From: Actinomycetes bacterium
GTDB lineage: Bacteria; Actinomycetota; Acidimicrobiia; Acidimicrobiales; RAAP-2
Reading direction: 5' to 3'
Length of the DNA: 64,000 nt
Assembly (NCBI GenBank): GCA_021785695.1
Contig: JAJYEQ010000005.1
Span: 1 to 64,000, forward strand
This document shows positions 34,281 to 46,720 of this stretch, piece after piece. The notes beneath the pieces were generated by a model. The model made no database searches, was not told where the DNA came from, and saw nothing but the letters and a program-made list of their open reading frames with translations. Position 1 is the stretch's first letter, and each line of letters starts with the position of its first letter. The position numbers and the translations under genes were made by a program.

Positions 34281-34354
34281 TAGGGGCGGAGGGACTCGAA
34301 CCCTCACTGAAGGCGGTTTAAGCGCCCTGCCTCTGCCAGTTGGGCTACGCCCCC
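34281..34354 (-). tRNA. tRNA with UAA anticodon (Leu), short variable arm
   Basis: The 74-base cloverleaf on the minus strand has a GGGGGCG/CGCCCCT acceptor stem with discriminator A, D-loop G18-G19, anticodon stem GGGCG/CGCCT with loop CTTAAAC (anticodon TAA), a 5-base variable loop and a T-arm GAGGG-TTCGAGT-CCCTC. The anticodon reads UUA leucine, but normal bacterial tRNA-Leu has a long class II variable arm. CCA is not encoded. It looks structurally intact. Charging identity is uncertain. Confidence 0.85.
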
Positions 34355-34414
34355 CAATAGCCACTTGACGCTAACACGCGAGACGGGCGAGGCTGCCCCC
34401 GGTGACGCTCTCGT

Positions 34415-34420
34415 TAGGCT
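34415..34420 (+). promoter_or_regulatory. Leaderless -10 element (TAGGCT)
   Basis: TAGGCT ends 6 bases before ATG 34427 of the NlpC/P60 protein. Confidence 0.45.
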
Positions 34421-34426
34421 AGGTCA

Positions 34427-35599
34427 ATGAGGCTTCGGCGGCCCCGGCTGGCCCGCACCCTTGCGGCCAGCGCGGCGGCCATCGCGCTGGTGGTGGCAAC
34501 GCCGCCGCCCGCCGGTGCCGGGTCCATCGCCCAGACCCGCGCCGAGATCGCCAACCTGACCTCTCGCCTGGCCAGCCAGCAGCGCCTGGCCGAGACGACC
34601 GCCAATGCCTTCGACGCCGCCAAGGTCGCCTTCGCCCAGATCACGGCCAACATCCATCGGCTGCGCGGCCGCGAGACCGTCAAGCGCCACGCCATCGCCG
34701 CGACGTCGCGCCAGCTGGTGGCCGCGGTCGTGCGGGCCTACGTCCTCGGGTCGGCAGACGCCCAGATCCTGGCGCTGTTCAACCAGTCGGTCACGACCAG
34801 CGACGCGCGCACCGTCTACCAGGACCGTGCCATCGGCGACCTGACGGACATCCGGCACCGCTACGAGACCGAGAAGCGCTCCCTCGACTCGACCCTGGCC
34901 CAAGTGGCCGCCCAGCGTGCGCTCAAGCAGGGCCAGGAGAGGACCATGGCCAGCCTGCTGGCCCAGAACGCCCGCAACGAGTCAGCCACGCGTACGACGC
35001 TGACCGTGGTCACCCAGACCCTGAGACACCAGATCATCACCTACGAGGTGGCCGCCGGCGCGGCCGCCGCGCGCATCGGTGACGTGTCGGGCGAGCAAGA
35101 TGCCGTCGCCGCGGCCTCGGCCGTGGGCGGGCAGACCGCGGCCAACCTGGTGCTGGCCGCCATCCGCGCCGCCACGCCGCCCCGGATCATCGGCACCGTC
35201 AGCGGCTCGCCCGCGGGGTCCGCGGCCGGCCACGCCGCCGTGGCCGCGGCCGTGTCCCAGATCGGCGTGCCCTACGTGTGGGGCGGCGAGACGCCGGGCC
35301 AGGGCTTCGACTGCTCGGGCCTAGTCCAGTGGGCCTGGGCCAAGGCCGGCTACACCATCCCGCGCACCACCGAGGTGCAGTGGCCGAGCCTGCGCCACGT
35401 GTCGCTCCGCGCCCTCCAGCCCGGGGACCTGCTCTTCTACTGGAATCTCGACGGCGACCACCTGGTCGACCACGTGGTCATGTACGTGGGCAGCGGGCCC
35501 TACGGCACCGACACCATCATCGCGGCCGCGTACCCTGGGACCCGTATCAACTACGCCCCCCTCTTCACCTTCGGACTCATCGGTGCCGCCCGGCCCTGA
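34427..35599 (+). CDS. Secreted NlpC/P60 peptidoglycan hydrolase with coiled coil
   Basis: A 390-residue exported enzyme. The signal peptide ends near GAGS at about residue 32. A long helical coiled-coil region (about 33-230) follows, as in RipA/CwlO-type hydrolases, where it blocks or docks the catalytic domain. The C-terminal NlpC/P60 domain has the nucleophile in FDCSGLVQWAW (about residue 300) and the catalytic histidine in VDHVVMYVG. It would cut D-Glu-diaminopimelate bonds at division. The last 17 bases overlap the next glycosyltransferase gene. Confidence 0.92.
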   Translation: MRLRRPRLARTLAASAAAIALVVATPPPAGAGSIAQTRAEIANLTSRLASQQRLAETTANAFDAAKVAFAQITANIHRLRGRETVKRHAIAATSRQLVAAVVRAYVLGSADAQILALFNQSVTTSDARTVYQDRAIGDLTDIRHRYETEKRSLDSTLAQVAAQRALKQGQERTMASLLAQNARNESATRTTLTVVTQTLRHQIITYEVAAGAAAARIGDVSGEQDAVAAASAVGGQTAANLVLAAIRAATPPRIIGTVSGSPAGSAAGHAAVAAAVSQIGVPYVWGGETPGQGFDCSGLVQWAWAKAGYTIPRTTEVQWPSLRHVSLRALQPGDLLFYWNLDGDHLVDHVVMYVGSGPYGTDTIIAAAYPGTRINYAPLFTFGLIGAARP

Positions 35600-36521
35600 G
35601 CCCGCCGTCTCCGTGATCATCCCGGCCTACAACGAGGCCCACCGCCTCGCGGCGGGGTACGCGCGCCTGGCCCCGATCCTGCCCTCCCTGGGGGCCGACG
35701 TCGAGGTCGTGATCGTCGACGACGGCTCGAGTGACGCCACCGCGCAGACCGCCGCCCACGTCTACCGCGCACTCGACCCGGTGATCGTGCGCCACCCGCA
35801 CAACCGCGGCAAGGGTGCCGCCGTGGCCACGGGCATCGCGCGAGCGCGCGGCGCACGCCTGCTCATCGTGGACGCCGACATGGCCATCGACCCCGAGCAC
35901 TACCCCGCGCTGGTGGCCGGGCTCGACCGCGCCGACGTCGTGGCCGGGTCGCGCGCCGCAGCCGGTGCCATCCACTACGGGAGCCGGGCACGCACCTGGG
36001 CCGGCCGGGTCTTCCACCTACTGGTGCGCCACTACACCGGCGTGCGCCTGGCCGACACCCAGTGCGGCGCCAAGGCACTGCGGCGGGGGCCCGCCCGGCT
36101 GCTGGCGCTCCTGGGCACCATCGAGGGCTTCGCCTACGACGTCGAGTACCTCCACCTGGCCGCGCGCCTGGGGCTGCGCGTGGTGGCGTACCCGGTGAGC
36201 TGGCGCGACGTCAGCGGCTCGACCGTGCGGCTCTCGCGCGCCCCCCTGGCCATGCTCGGCGACCTGCGGCGGCTGCGGCACACCACCTACCAGCTGCCCG
36301 GCGTCGTCGTCGCGGCCCCCGCGCCGGCGTCGCTCGCAGCCACCCTGCACCACCACGGCGCGCTCGGTGCCGTGATCGCCCACGGGGCCGACGACGACCT
36401 CGTGGTGGTGGGCCGCCACGACGCACTGGCCGCCGCCGCCCTGGCCGCCGACACCGGCGGCTCCCTGGGGGCCGTCGGCCTGGCCGCGCTGGCCGGCCGC
36501 CGGGTCGAGGCTCTCGCCTAG
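35583..36521 (+). CDS. GT2 polyprenyl-phosphate sugar transferase (DPM synthase type)
   Basis: A 312-residue protein. The GT-A domain covers residues 1-215: VSVIIPAYNEAHRL, VVIVDDGSSDATA, HPHNRGKGAAVATG, LLIVDADMAIDPEHY (DxD) and the DTQCGAKALRR block typical of dolichyl/polyprenyl-phosphate mannose synthases. About 95 C-terminal residues form an extra soluble alanine-rich domain without membrane helices. It would load mannose or glucose from a nucleotide sugar onto polyprenyl phosphate for GT-C enzymes such as that at 2670. It overlaps the peptidase gene by 17 bases, so a later in-frame GTG (35613) is an alternative start. Confidence 0.85.
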   Translation: MPPGPEPAVSVIIPAYNEAHRLAAGYARLAPILPSLGADVEVVIVDDGSSDATAQTAAHVYRALDPVIVRHPHNRGKGAAVATGIARARGARLLIVDADMAIDPEHYPALVAGLDRADVVAGSRAAAGAIHYGSRARTWAGRVFHLLVRHYTGVRLADTQCGAKALRRGPARLLALLGTIEGFAYDVEYLHLAARLGLRVVAYPVSWRDVSGSTVRLSRAPLAMLGDLRRLRHTTYQLPGVVVAAPAPASLAATLHHHGALGAVIAHGADDDLVVVGRHDALAAAALAADTGGSLGAVGLAALAGRRVEALA

Positions 36522-37138
36522 CCCCGCGGCAGCAGCCAGTCCGCCACCAGCTGGGGCGCCCGGTCGGCCCACTCCTCGGCGGTCATCGCGTAGCGGGCGT
36601 GGTCCTCCCAGGCACCGTCGATCTCGAGGTAGCGCTCGGCCACGCCCTCGCAGCGCAGACCCAGCTTCTCCACCACCCGCCGCGAGGCACGGTTGCGCGG
36701 GATGATGTTGATCTCGATGCGGTGCAGGCGCAGCGTCTCGAGGGCGAACTGGATGGCCACCACCACCGCCTCGGGCATGAGGCCCCGGCCCGCGACGGCC
36801 TCGTCGATCCAGTAGCCGATGAAGCCCACCTGCATGGGCCCGCGCTGGATCCCCGACAGCGTCAGCTCCCCCACGAAGCGGCCCGCGTAGAAGATCCCGA
36901 ACCCGTAGCCGGTCCCGAGGTGCCGCTCGCGCTCGCGGATGGCGCACCGGCTGGCGAAGCTGCGGCGATCCTCGGCGGCGTAGCTGGCGTGGGCCGAGCG
37001 CGGCTCCCACTTGACCAGCCAGTCGCGGCAGCGCACGCGGACCTCGTGCCAGGCCTCCCAGTCGGCATCGCCGAGGGGGCGAAGCATGACGCGCGACCCG
37101 TAGAGCGTCATCGTCGAGCTGGTGGCACGGCTGATCAC
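36518..37138 (-). CDS. GNAT acetyltransferase, RimJ/RimL-like
   Basis: A 206-residue N-acetyltransferase. LRPLGDADWEAWHEVR opens the fold, and IDEAVAGRGLMPEAV carries the acetyl-CoA loop (R/QxxGxG/A). INIIPRNRASRRVVEKLGLR is the motif of ribosomal-protein alanine acetyltransferases. In mycobacteria a RimJ-like gene sits near the same loci. GGAGGAAA lies just before the GTG at 37138. The stop overlaps the convergent gene by four bases. The protein substrate is unknown. Confidence 0.85.
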   Translation of the reverse strand: MISRATSSTMTLYGSRVMLRPLGDADWEAWHEVRVRCRDWLVKWEPRSAHASYAAEDRRSFASRCAIRERERHLGTGYGFGIFYAGRFVGELTLSGIQRGPMQVGFIGYWIDEAVAGRGLMPEAVVVAIQFALETLRLHRIEINIIPRNRASRRVVEKLGLRCEGVAERYLEIDGAWEDHARYAMTAEEWADRAPQLVADWLLPRG

Positions 37139-37155
37139 GAGGTTTCCTCCCCCGC

Positions 37156-38576
37156 CTATCGTGCCAGGTCTGGCCCAGTGCTCGCATCCGAGCGCAGCCA
37201 GGCGGCCGCACCATCGAGGATGTCGTCTTCCGAGGTGAGCACGTCGGGTGCCGCGAAGCGCTCCAGGATCGCGTGCAGCACGACCAGCCCGGCCACCAGG
37301 ACGTCTTCGCGACCCGGGGCCATCCCGGCGTGCGCCAGGCGCTGGGCCGGCGTCTCGGCCGCCAGACGATCCAGCCAGGCGGCCACGTCGGCCGTGCCCA
37401 CCCGTTGGTGGTGCACGTCCTCGCGCCGGTAGTCGCGCAGGCCCGCCTGCAGCTGGGCCAGCGTCGCCGCGGTCCCGGCCAGCCCCACCACCTGGACCTG
37501 CCCGACCGCCGCGGCCCAGGCCGGGTCGGTGAGCTCGGTGCGCAGCGTGTCGTCGACCAGGCGCCGGGCGGCGCGCCGGGTCGCCTCGTCGAGCACCCCG
37601 GTGCCGGTGACGCGCTCGGTGACGCGCACGCAGCCCAGCTGCAGCGACGCCCAGTGGAACTCTCCCTCCCAGGTCAGCGCCAGCTCGGTCGAGCCGCCAC
37701 CGACGTCGACGACGAGGGGTGGGGCCCCGCCGGGCTCCAGGCCGGCCACGGCCCCGCGGTAGGAGAGGCCGGCCTCCTCGCGTCCACTCAGCACCCGCAC
37801 GCGGAGGCCCGTGACGGCGGCGGCCTCCTCGACGAACTGCTCGGCGTTGCTGGCGTCGCGCACGGCCGAGGTCGCCACGACCAGCCCCTGGTGCGCGCCA
37901 GCGGCCACGAAGCGCTCGCGGTACTGGGCCAGCACGTGCATCGTGCGCGCCCGGGCGTCAGGCGCCAGGCGCCCCGCGGCGTCCACCCCGGCGGCCAGTC
38001 GGGTGATGCGCATGTCGCGCACCAGCGCGCGTCCCTCGCCATCGGTCACCAGCAGGCGCGTCGAGTTGCTCCCGCAGTCGATGACCGCCACCGGCTCGCC
38101 CGCCACCGCCCGGCGCCGCAGCGCCGTCGCCCCCACCTCGGCGGCGACCAGCGCCCCCACGGGGTCGTCGTCGCCGGCCAGGTAGTTGGCCAGGTGCGCG
38201 TGGAGGCACTTGACCCCGGTGCGCGTGCCGCCGACGCCCCCACTGGGCCGCGGCGCGTCGACCCGTCGCACGCGAGCGTCCCGGCGCGCGGCGTAGCGCG
38301 CGTGGGTCGCCGCCAGGTCCGTGGCGGACACCAGGTCCTCGTAGCGATGCACACCGCCGGCCGCCTCGACCCGGCTGACGGCCTCGACCAGCGGGGGGTC
38401 CACGAGCCAGTACAGGGTCGGCAGGGGCGTCCCGTCGTCCAGGTGGGGGGCGTTCTCGATCACCACCGGCTCCCCCGACGCGCGCCGCACGACCACGCGG
38501 AACCACGCCTGCGCCGGGCGCCCCAGCCGGGCCTCCACGGCCCGCCGGTCCTCGACCGGCACCTCGGGACGGTCGC

Positions 38577-38580
<4 letters not shown>
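37156..38580 (-). CDS. DUF501-Ppx/GppA phosphatase fusion
   Basis: A 474-residue protein. Residues 1-165 match DUF501 (WFRVVVRRASGEPVVIENAP, LPTLYWLVDP, GVGGTRTGVKCLHAHLANYL). Residues 170-470 form a Ppx/GppA phosphatase with VIDCGSNSTRLLV, ATSAVRDASN, LSGREEAGLSYRG and VVDVGGGSTELAL. The enzyme should hydrolyse polyphosphate or pppGpp. In M. tuberculosis these are two adjacent genes (Rv1025, Rv1026), while here one reading frame joins them with no stop between. The GTG start overlaps divIC by four bases. DUF501 function is unknown. Confidence 0.9.
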
Positions 38581-41629
<3,049 letters not shown>

Positions 41630-41633
<4 letters not shown>

Positions 41634-42712
41634 CGATAGGTCAGAGCGCTCGGCGCGCCGAGCACCGACGCGCCCGTGACCGCCGCGGCCGCCGGCACGC
41701 TCGGGGCGCTCACGGTGAGGCCGGTCGAACCCAGGACCCACTGGCCGAGTGCCGGGTCGACGGCCACCACAGCCTGGTCCACGACCCGGCTGCGCACCTG
41801 ATCAGCGCCCAGGGCGTTCAGGCTGCTCACGTCGGACAGTACGCGGGCCGCCGACGCGGCGAAGGTGGCCGGCTTCTCCGAAGTGGCCGCCACGTAGAGC
41901 GCGTAGGTGGTGCCGTTCTGCGTGGTGCTCGAGGGCGTCGTGGGGAAATGGCCCAAGGCGTGACCCGCCACGTCGGCGCGCACACTGGCGTAGTACGGCG
42001 AGGACGGCCCGTAACACCCGTAGGAGCCGCCCCGCGCCCCCGAGGGGTCGAGGGAGAAGCGCTTGGCCAGGGTCGCCACGGAGGCTCCCGCGGCCTGGGC
42101 CTGGGCAAAGGCCGAGACCTCGGCCGCCGGCACCTCGGCCACGCTGATGCACATCGTCATGTACTGCGAGCGGTGATGCGCGTAGTAGGCGTGCAGCGAC
42201 GCGGTCGTCAGGGGGATGGTCGAGTTCAGGCGGTTGACCAGGTAGAGCGACTCGGCCTGGGCGGTCACCTCGAGGGAGCGCATGGCGGGCGTCATGGCCG
42301 CCAGGGCGGTGGCCGCGCTGCCCGGGCAGGTGAAGGAGCGGGCGGCGGCGGCCTGGGTCATCTCGGACTCCAACGAGGCCGTCGCCTGGGCCAGATCGGC
42401 CCCGGGGCGGTAGTGCAGGCTCGAGCGCACGTACTGGTCGATCGCCATGGCCTGGATGCGCAGGTCGGACCACGCCGCCGCGCCGCTGGCCGCCATCGTC
42501 GAGGTACCCGCACCAGCACCGTAGTTGGCGGGGTCAATGGCGGTCAGGTAGCACTGCAGGGCGGTCGAGTTGGCGATGGCGCTCAGCTCGCCGCGTACCT
42601 GGGCGGCCGAGGCGACCTGGCCGTTGACGCGGAGCCCCGACGAGGCGCTGAAGCGGCCCACCAGCACGGCGAGGACCAGGGCGGCAATGAGAGCGGTGAT
42701 GACGCGACGCAC
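41630..42712 (-). CDS. Membrane-anchored PpiC/SurA-like prolyl isomerase
   Basis: A 360-residue protein with an N-terminal helix (VITALIAALVLAVLVG), a SurA-N-like helical chaperone region (VASAAQVRGELSAIANS and onward) and a parvulin-like segment around residues 185-270 with FSLDPSGARGGSYGCYGP. A final exported tail is Ala/Val-rich. It probably helps fold exported proteins. M. tuberculosis has a lipoprotein gene (lpqU) near this position. TAGGCT, overlapping the mfd stop, ends 6 bases before the GTG, so this gene probably starts the mazG-eno-divIC-ppx run. Confidence 0.75.
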
Positions 42713-42718
42713 CCGCCC

Positions 42719-42724
42719 AGCCTA
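42719..42724 (-). promoter_or_regulatory. Leaderless -10 element overlapping the mfd stop
   Basis: The minus-strand TAGGCT contains the mfd TAG stop codon and ends 6 bases before GTG 42712. Confidence 0.4.
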
Positions 42725-45700
42725 CCCAGGCGTGCTGGGCTCTTGGGGTCCGGCCACCTCGAGGACCAGGTCGCGCAGCCGCGACGCGGACGCCTCGCGC
42801 GTGGCCAGCTCCACGCGCACCTCGCGCGCGGCCTCGTCGTAGCTGCGCGAGCCGTAGTGGCGCCGCAGGCGCACCTGGACGCTGTAGGGAATCGTCACCG
42901 GGCTCAGGTGCACCGCCACACGGTCCCGTCGCCCGGGACGCGGACGGGCGCTCAGCGTGGTGATGCCCGCCCCCAGGCACGCCAGGCGCAGCGCCGCCAG
43001 CTCGATGAGCCCGACCGCCGGCGCGGGCAACGGCCCGTAGCGGTCGACCCACTCCTCGCGCAGGTCGGCCAGCGCGGCGGCGTCCTCGATGGCGGCCAGC
43101 CGGCGATACGCCTCCAGGCGGGCGTCGTCGCCCTCCACGTAGTGCGCTGGCAGGTGGGCCTCGCCGGGGACGTCCAGGCTGACGGTCGCCACCTCGGCGG
43201 GCACGATGCCCTTGGCCTCGGCCACGGCCTCGGCGACCAGCTGGACGTAGAGGTCGTAGCCCACGGCGGCGACCGGGCCCGACTGGTCGTGCCCGAGCAG
43301 GTTGCCCGCGCCCCGGATCTCCAGGTCGCGCATCGCGATCTTGAACCCGCTGCCCAGCGCCGTGTTGTCTCCGATGGTCCGCAGGCGCTCGTAGGCGGCC
43401 TCCGAGAGGGCGTGCTCGTCGCCGTGGAACAGGTAGGCGTAGGCGCGCTGGCCCGAGCGGCCCACGCGCCCGCGCAGCTGGTGCAGCTGGCCCAGGCCGA
43501 GCCGCTCGGCCCGGTCCACGATCAGGGTGTTGACCGACGGCAGGTCGATGCCCGACTCGACGATGGTCGTGCACACCAGGAGGTCGGTGCGCCGCTCCCA
43601 GAAGTCGATCATCACGCGCTCGAGCGTGCCCTCGTCCATCTGCCCGTGGGCGATCGCCACGCGCGCGTCGGGCACCAGGCGGCCCAGGCGCTGGGCCACC
43701 AGCTCGATGTCGGCCACCCGGTTGTGGACGAAGAAGACCTGGCCCTCGCGCAGCAGCTCGCGGCGCACCGCCTCGACCACGGCCGCCTCGTCGTAGGACC
43801 CCACGTGGGTGAGGATCGGGCGCCGGTCGGCCGGCGGGGTCGTCACCATCGACAGGTCGCGGATGCCCGACAGGGCCATCTCGAGTGTCCGCGGGATCGG
43901 GCTGGCCGAGAGTGTGAGCACGTCGATGCCCACCCACCGGCGCTTGATCGCCTCCTTGTCGGCGACACCGAAGCGCTGCTCCTCGTCCACGACGAGGAGC
44001 CCGAGCTGGCGGAACTGCACGTCCTGGCCCAACAGGCGGTGCGTGCCCACGACGACGTCGACGGTTCCCTCGGCCAGCGCGCGCAGCGTCTCGCGCGTCG
44101 CGGCGTCGTCGACGAAGCGGCTGAGCAGCGCGACGCGCACCGGGAAGCCGGCGAAGCGCTCGCTCAGCGTGGCCAGGTGCTGGCTGGCCAGCAGCGTCGT
44201 GGGCACCAGGAGGGCGGCCTGGCGGCCGTCCTGGACGGCCTTGAAGATCGCCCGCACCGCGATCTCGGTCTTGCCGAAGCCCACGTCGGCGCAGACCAGC
44301 CGGTCCATCGGGCGCGGCGCCTCCATGTCGGCCTTGACGGCCTCGACCGCGACGGCCTGGTCGGCGGTCAGGTCGAAGGCGAACTGGTCCTCCATCTCGT
44401 GCTGCCAGGCGGTGTCGGCGCCGAAGGCGTGCCCGGTGGCCGTGGAGCGCTGGCGGTACAGGTCGACCAGGTCCTGGGCCACCAGGTAGGCCGCGGCCCG
44501 GGCCCGGGCCCGGGTGCGCTGCCAGTCCACGCCGCCGAGGCGCGACAGGCTGGGAGCGTCGCCGCCCGTGTAGGGCGTCAGGACCTCCATCTGGTCGGCT
44601 GGCCAGTAGCTGCGCCCGTCCTTGAACTCCAGGACCAGGTAGTCGCGCACCGTGCCCGAGATGGCGCGCGTCGTCGTGCCGGCGAACCGCGCGATGCCGT
44701 GGTGACGGTGGACGACGTACCCGCCGACGGCGAAGTCGTCGAAGAACCCCTCGACGGCCCGCGCGCGCGTGCGCACGGCCCGGTGGGCGCTGCGCCGTCC
44801 CGTCAAGTCAGACTCGCTCCACACGACGATGTCGGCGGCGAGGGCGGTGAATCCGGCCGGCAGGTGGCTGACCGCGACGCTGAGGCGCGTGTCGAGGATG
44901 GCCGCCGGGTCCGTGGTGACGCTGAGCCCCTCCTCGCGCAGCTGGCCGGCCATGCGCTCGACGGCCGCCGGGTTGGAGGTCAAGATGACGCCCCGGCGCG
45001 AGGTCGGCCACGCGCGCACGTGGGCGGCGATGCGTCCCGGATCGCCCTGGACAACGGGGGGCGACGCCAGCCAGGGCTCGACCAGGGCGGGGTCGGCCGC
45101 CAGGGCGACGACGCGGCGCGACTCGAGGGCGGCGCGTCCCTCGTGGAGCAGGGGCACCGGATCGGGTGACTGCCACGTGGCCGCGACGACGCCGGCCAAC
45201 TCGCTCTCCTCGTCCAGCACGTCGTCGAGGCGCCGCGCGACGCGCTCGGGCTCCACGACCACCAGGACGTAGGACCCCAGCTCGTCGAGCAGCGTCCGCC
45301 GTGACTCGGCGACCAGGGGCAGCCACCCCTCCATGCCGTCAAAGAGCTCGCCCGCGCCGATGCGCTCGAGCACCGGGGCGGCCCAGGGCTGGGCGGCGGC
45401 GGTGGCCCGCGCCCGGGCGCGGCCCGCCAGGCCGGGGCGCCACTCGCGCGCCGGGGCCAGCACCACCGCGTCGCGATCTCCCGCCGAGCGCTGGCTGGCC
45501 AGGTCGAAGACCGTCAGCCGGTCGATCTCGTCGCCGAACAGGTCGAGCCGCACCGGCTGGTCGTGGTCGGGCGACCACAGGTCCACGATCCCGCCGCGCA
45601 CGGCGAACTCGCCGCGATGCTCGACCTGGGCCTCGCGCCGGTAGCCCCACCCGACCAGCCGCTCGAGCAGCTGGTCGCGGTCGATGGCCTCGCCCCGGCG

Positions 45701-46105
45701 CACCACCTGGAGCTCGGCGGGCTCGGGCGGGACGATCTGCACCAGGGCGCGCGCGGCCCCCACGACGACGCGCGGTCCCGTGCCCCCCGCCAGCGCGGCG
45801 CGCAGGCTGGTGCGCTCGGCCATCACGGCCGCGTCGGGCGATACGCGCTCGAGGGGATGGATGTCCCAGGCGCTGACCAGGGCGACTGACGCGGGATCAT
45901 CCAGCCAGGCCGACACCCCCTCGGCGACCAGCTGGGCGTCCTGGGAGGTGGCCACCATCACGGCCACCGGCCCCTCCAGGGCCATCGCCGCCACCAGCGC
46001 GGGCGTCGCGAAGGTCGACGGCGCCACCGTGCCGCGGGCCGCGGCCGCGCGCAGCGGCGGGGCCAGGCGCTCCAGGACGCGCCGCAGCCCGGCGCTGGCG
46101 CTCAC
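42722..46105 (-). CDS. mfd: Transcription-repair coupling factor Mfd
   Basis: A 1127-residue protein. The N-terminal UvrB-like part includes AWDIHPLERVSPD. The RNA polymerase interaction (CarD-like) domain is near FAVGGYVVHRHHGIARF. The translocase has Walker A CADVGFGKTEIAVRA, the DEEQ box in LLVVDEEQRFG, and motifs V-VI in VCTTIVESGIDLPSVNT and LHQLRGRVGRSGQRAYAY. It removes stalled RNA polymerase and recruits UvrA. The GTG start overlaps the pth stop by four bases. Length and domain order are normal. Confidence 0.97.
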   Translation of the reverse strand: MSASAGLRRVLERLAPPLRAAAARGTVAPSTFATPALVAAMALEGPVAVMVATSQDAQLVAEGVSAWLDDPASVALVSAWDIHPLERVSPDAAVMAERTSLRAALAGGTGPRVVVGAARALVQIVPPEPAELQVVRRGEAIDRDQLLERLVGWGYRREAQVEHRGEFAVRGGIVDLWSPDHDQPVRLDLFGDEIDRLTVFDLASQRSAGDRDAVVLAPAREWRPGLAGRARARATAAAQPWAAPVLERIGAGELFDGMEGWLPLVAESRRTLLDELGSYVLVVVEPERVARRLDDVLDEESELAGVVAATWQSPDPVPLLHEGRAALESRRVVALAADPALVEPWLASPPVVQGDPGRIAAHVRAWPTSRRGVILTSNPAAVERMAGQLREEGLSVTTDPAAILDTRLSVAVSHLPAGFTALAADIVVWSESDLTGRRSAHRAVRTRARAVEGFFDDFAVGGYVVHRHHGIARFAGTTTRAISGTVRDYLVLEFKDGRSYWPADQMEVLTPYTGGDAPSLSRLGGVDWQRTRARARAAAYLVAQDLVDLYRQRSTATGHAFGADTAWQHEMEDQFAFDLTADQAVAVEAVKADMEAPRPMDRLVCADVGFGKTEIAVRAIFKAVQDGRQAALLVPTTLLASQHLATLSERFAGFPVRVALLSRFVDDAATRETLRALAEGTVDVVVGTHRLLGQDVQFRQLGLLVVDEEQRFGVADKEAIKRRWVGIDVLTLSASPIPRTLEMALSGIRDLSMVTTPPADRRPILTHVGSYDEAAVVEAVRRELLREGQVFFVHNRVADIELVAQRLGRLVPDARVAIAHGQMDEGTLERVMIDFWERRTDLLVCTTIVESGIDLPSVNTLIVDRAERLGLGQLHQLRGRVGRSGQRAYAYLFHGDEHALSEAAYERLRTIGDNTALGSGFKIAMRDLEIRGAGNLLGHDQSGPVAAVGYDLYVQLVAEAVAEAKGIVPAEVATVSLDVPGEAHLPAHYVEGDDARLEAYRRLAAIEDAAALADLREEWVDRYGPLPAPAVGLIELAALRLACLGAGITTLSARPRPGRRDRVAVHLSPVTIPYSVQVRLRRHYGSRSYDEAAREVRVELATREASASRLRDLVLEVAGPQEPSTPG

Positions 46106-46716
46106 CGCGCCGTCACCTGGCGCTGCGCCTCGTCGAGGCCCTGGGTCACCAGCACCTCCAGGATGTCGGCGGCGCGCGCGACGTCCTCGTCCCGGGAGCG
46201 CTGGCGCCCGCCGCTCAGACGGGCCAGCACGTAGTCGGCGCCCATCTCCTTGCGCGGTGGCTTGCCGATGCCGATGCGCAGGCGGGTGAAGGCGGCCGTA
46301 CCCAGCGCGCGGGCGATCGACTCGAGTCCGTGGTGCCCCGCCAGCCCCCCGTCCACCTTGAGGCGGAGGCGACCCGGCTCCAGGTCCAGCTCGTCGTGCA
46401 CGACGACCAGGCGGTCGAGGCTGGCCAGCGAGGCGCGGCGCACCAGGGGTGCGACCGAGCCACCCGACTCGTTCATGTAGGTCGTGGGGACCGCCAGCAG
46501 GACCACGCCGTCGTCGGCCGACGTGCTCCCGATCTCCGCCAGGAGGCGCCGCTCGCGCCGCAGGCGCACCGCCCAGCGCTCGGCCAGCACGCGCACCGCG
46601 TCGCCGCCCACGTTGTGGCGCGTCCCGGCGTACTCGGAGCCGGGATTGGCCAGGCCAACCACGAGCCACGCGCTCGTGGCGCCCCGCCGCTCGCCGCCGG
46701 CGCGCCCGGGCGCCAC
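46102..46716 (-). CDS. pth: Peptidyl-tRNA hydrolase
   Basis: A 204-residue Pth. VVGLANPGSEYAGTRHNVGG carries the catalytic histidine and conserved asparagine. PTTYMNESGGSV, VVHDELDLEPGRLRLK and GGLAGHHGLESIARALGT complete the active site. It releases peptides from tRNA after drop-off. It follows rplY after four bases and overlaps mfd by four, so it is translated in the same run. The GTG at 46716 gives about 15 extra residues at the N-terminus compared with most family members. Confidence 0.95.
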   Translation of the reverse strand: MAPGRAGGERRGATSAWLVVGLANPGSEYAGTRHNVGGDAVRVLAERWAVRLRRERRLLAEIGSTSADDGVVLLAVPTTYMNESGGSVAPLVRRASLASLDRLVVVHDELDLEPGRLRLKVDGGLAGHHGLESIARALGTAAFTRLRIGIGKPPRKEMGADYVLARLSGGRQRSRDEDVARAADILEVLVTQGLDEAQRQVTAR

Positions 46717-46720
46717 GGCG

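Noticed and set aside
41948-45169. A 1073-codon plus-strand open frame opposite mfd
   Set aside because: No recognisable domain and biased composition. It mirrors the third-position G+C of mfd.
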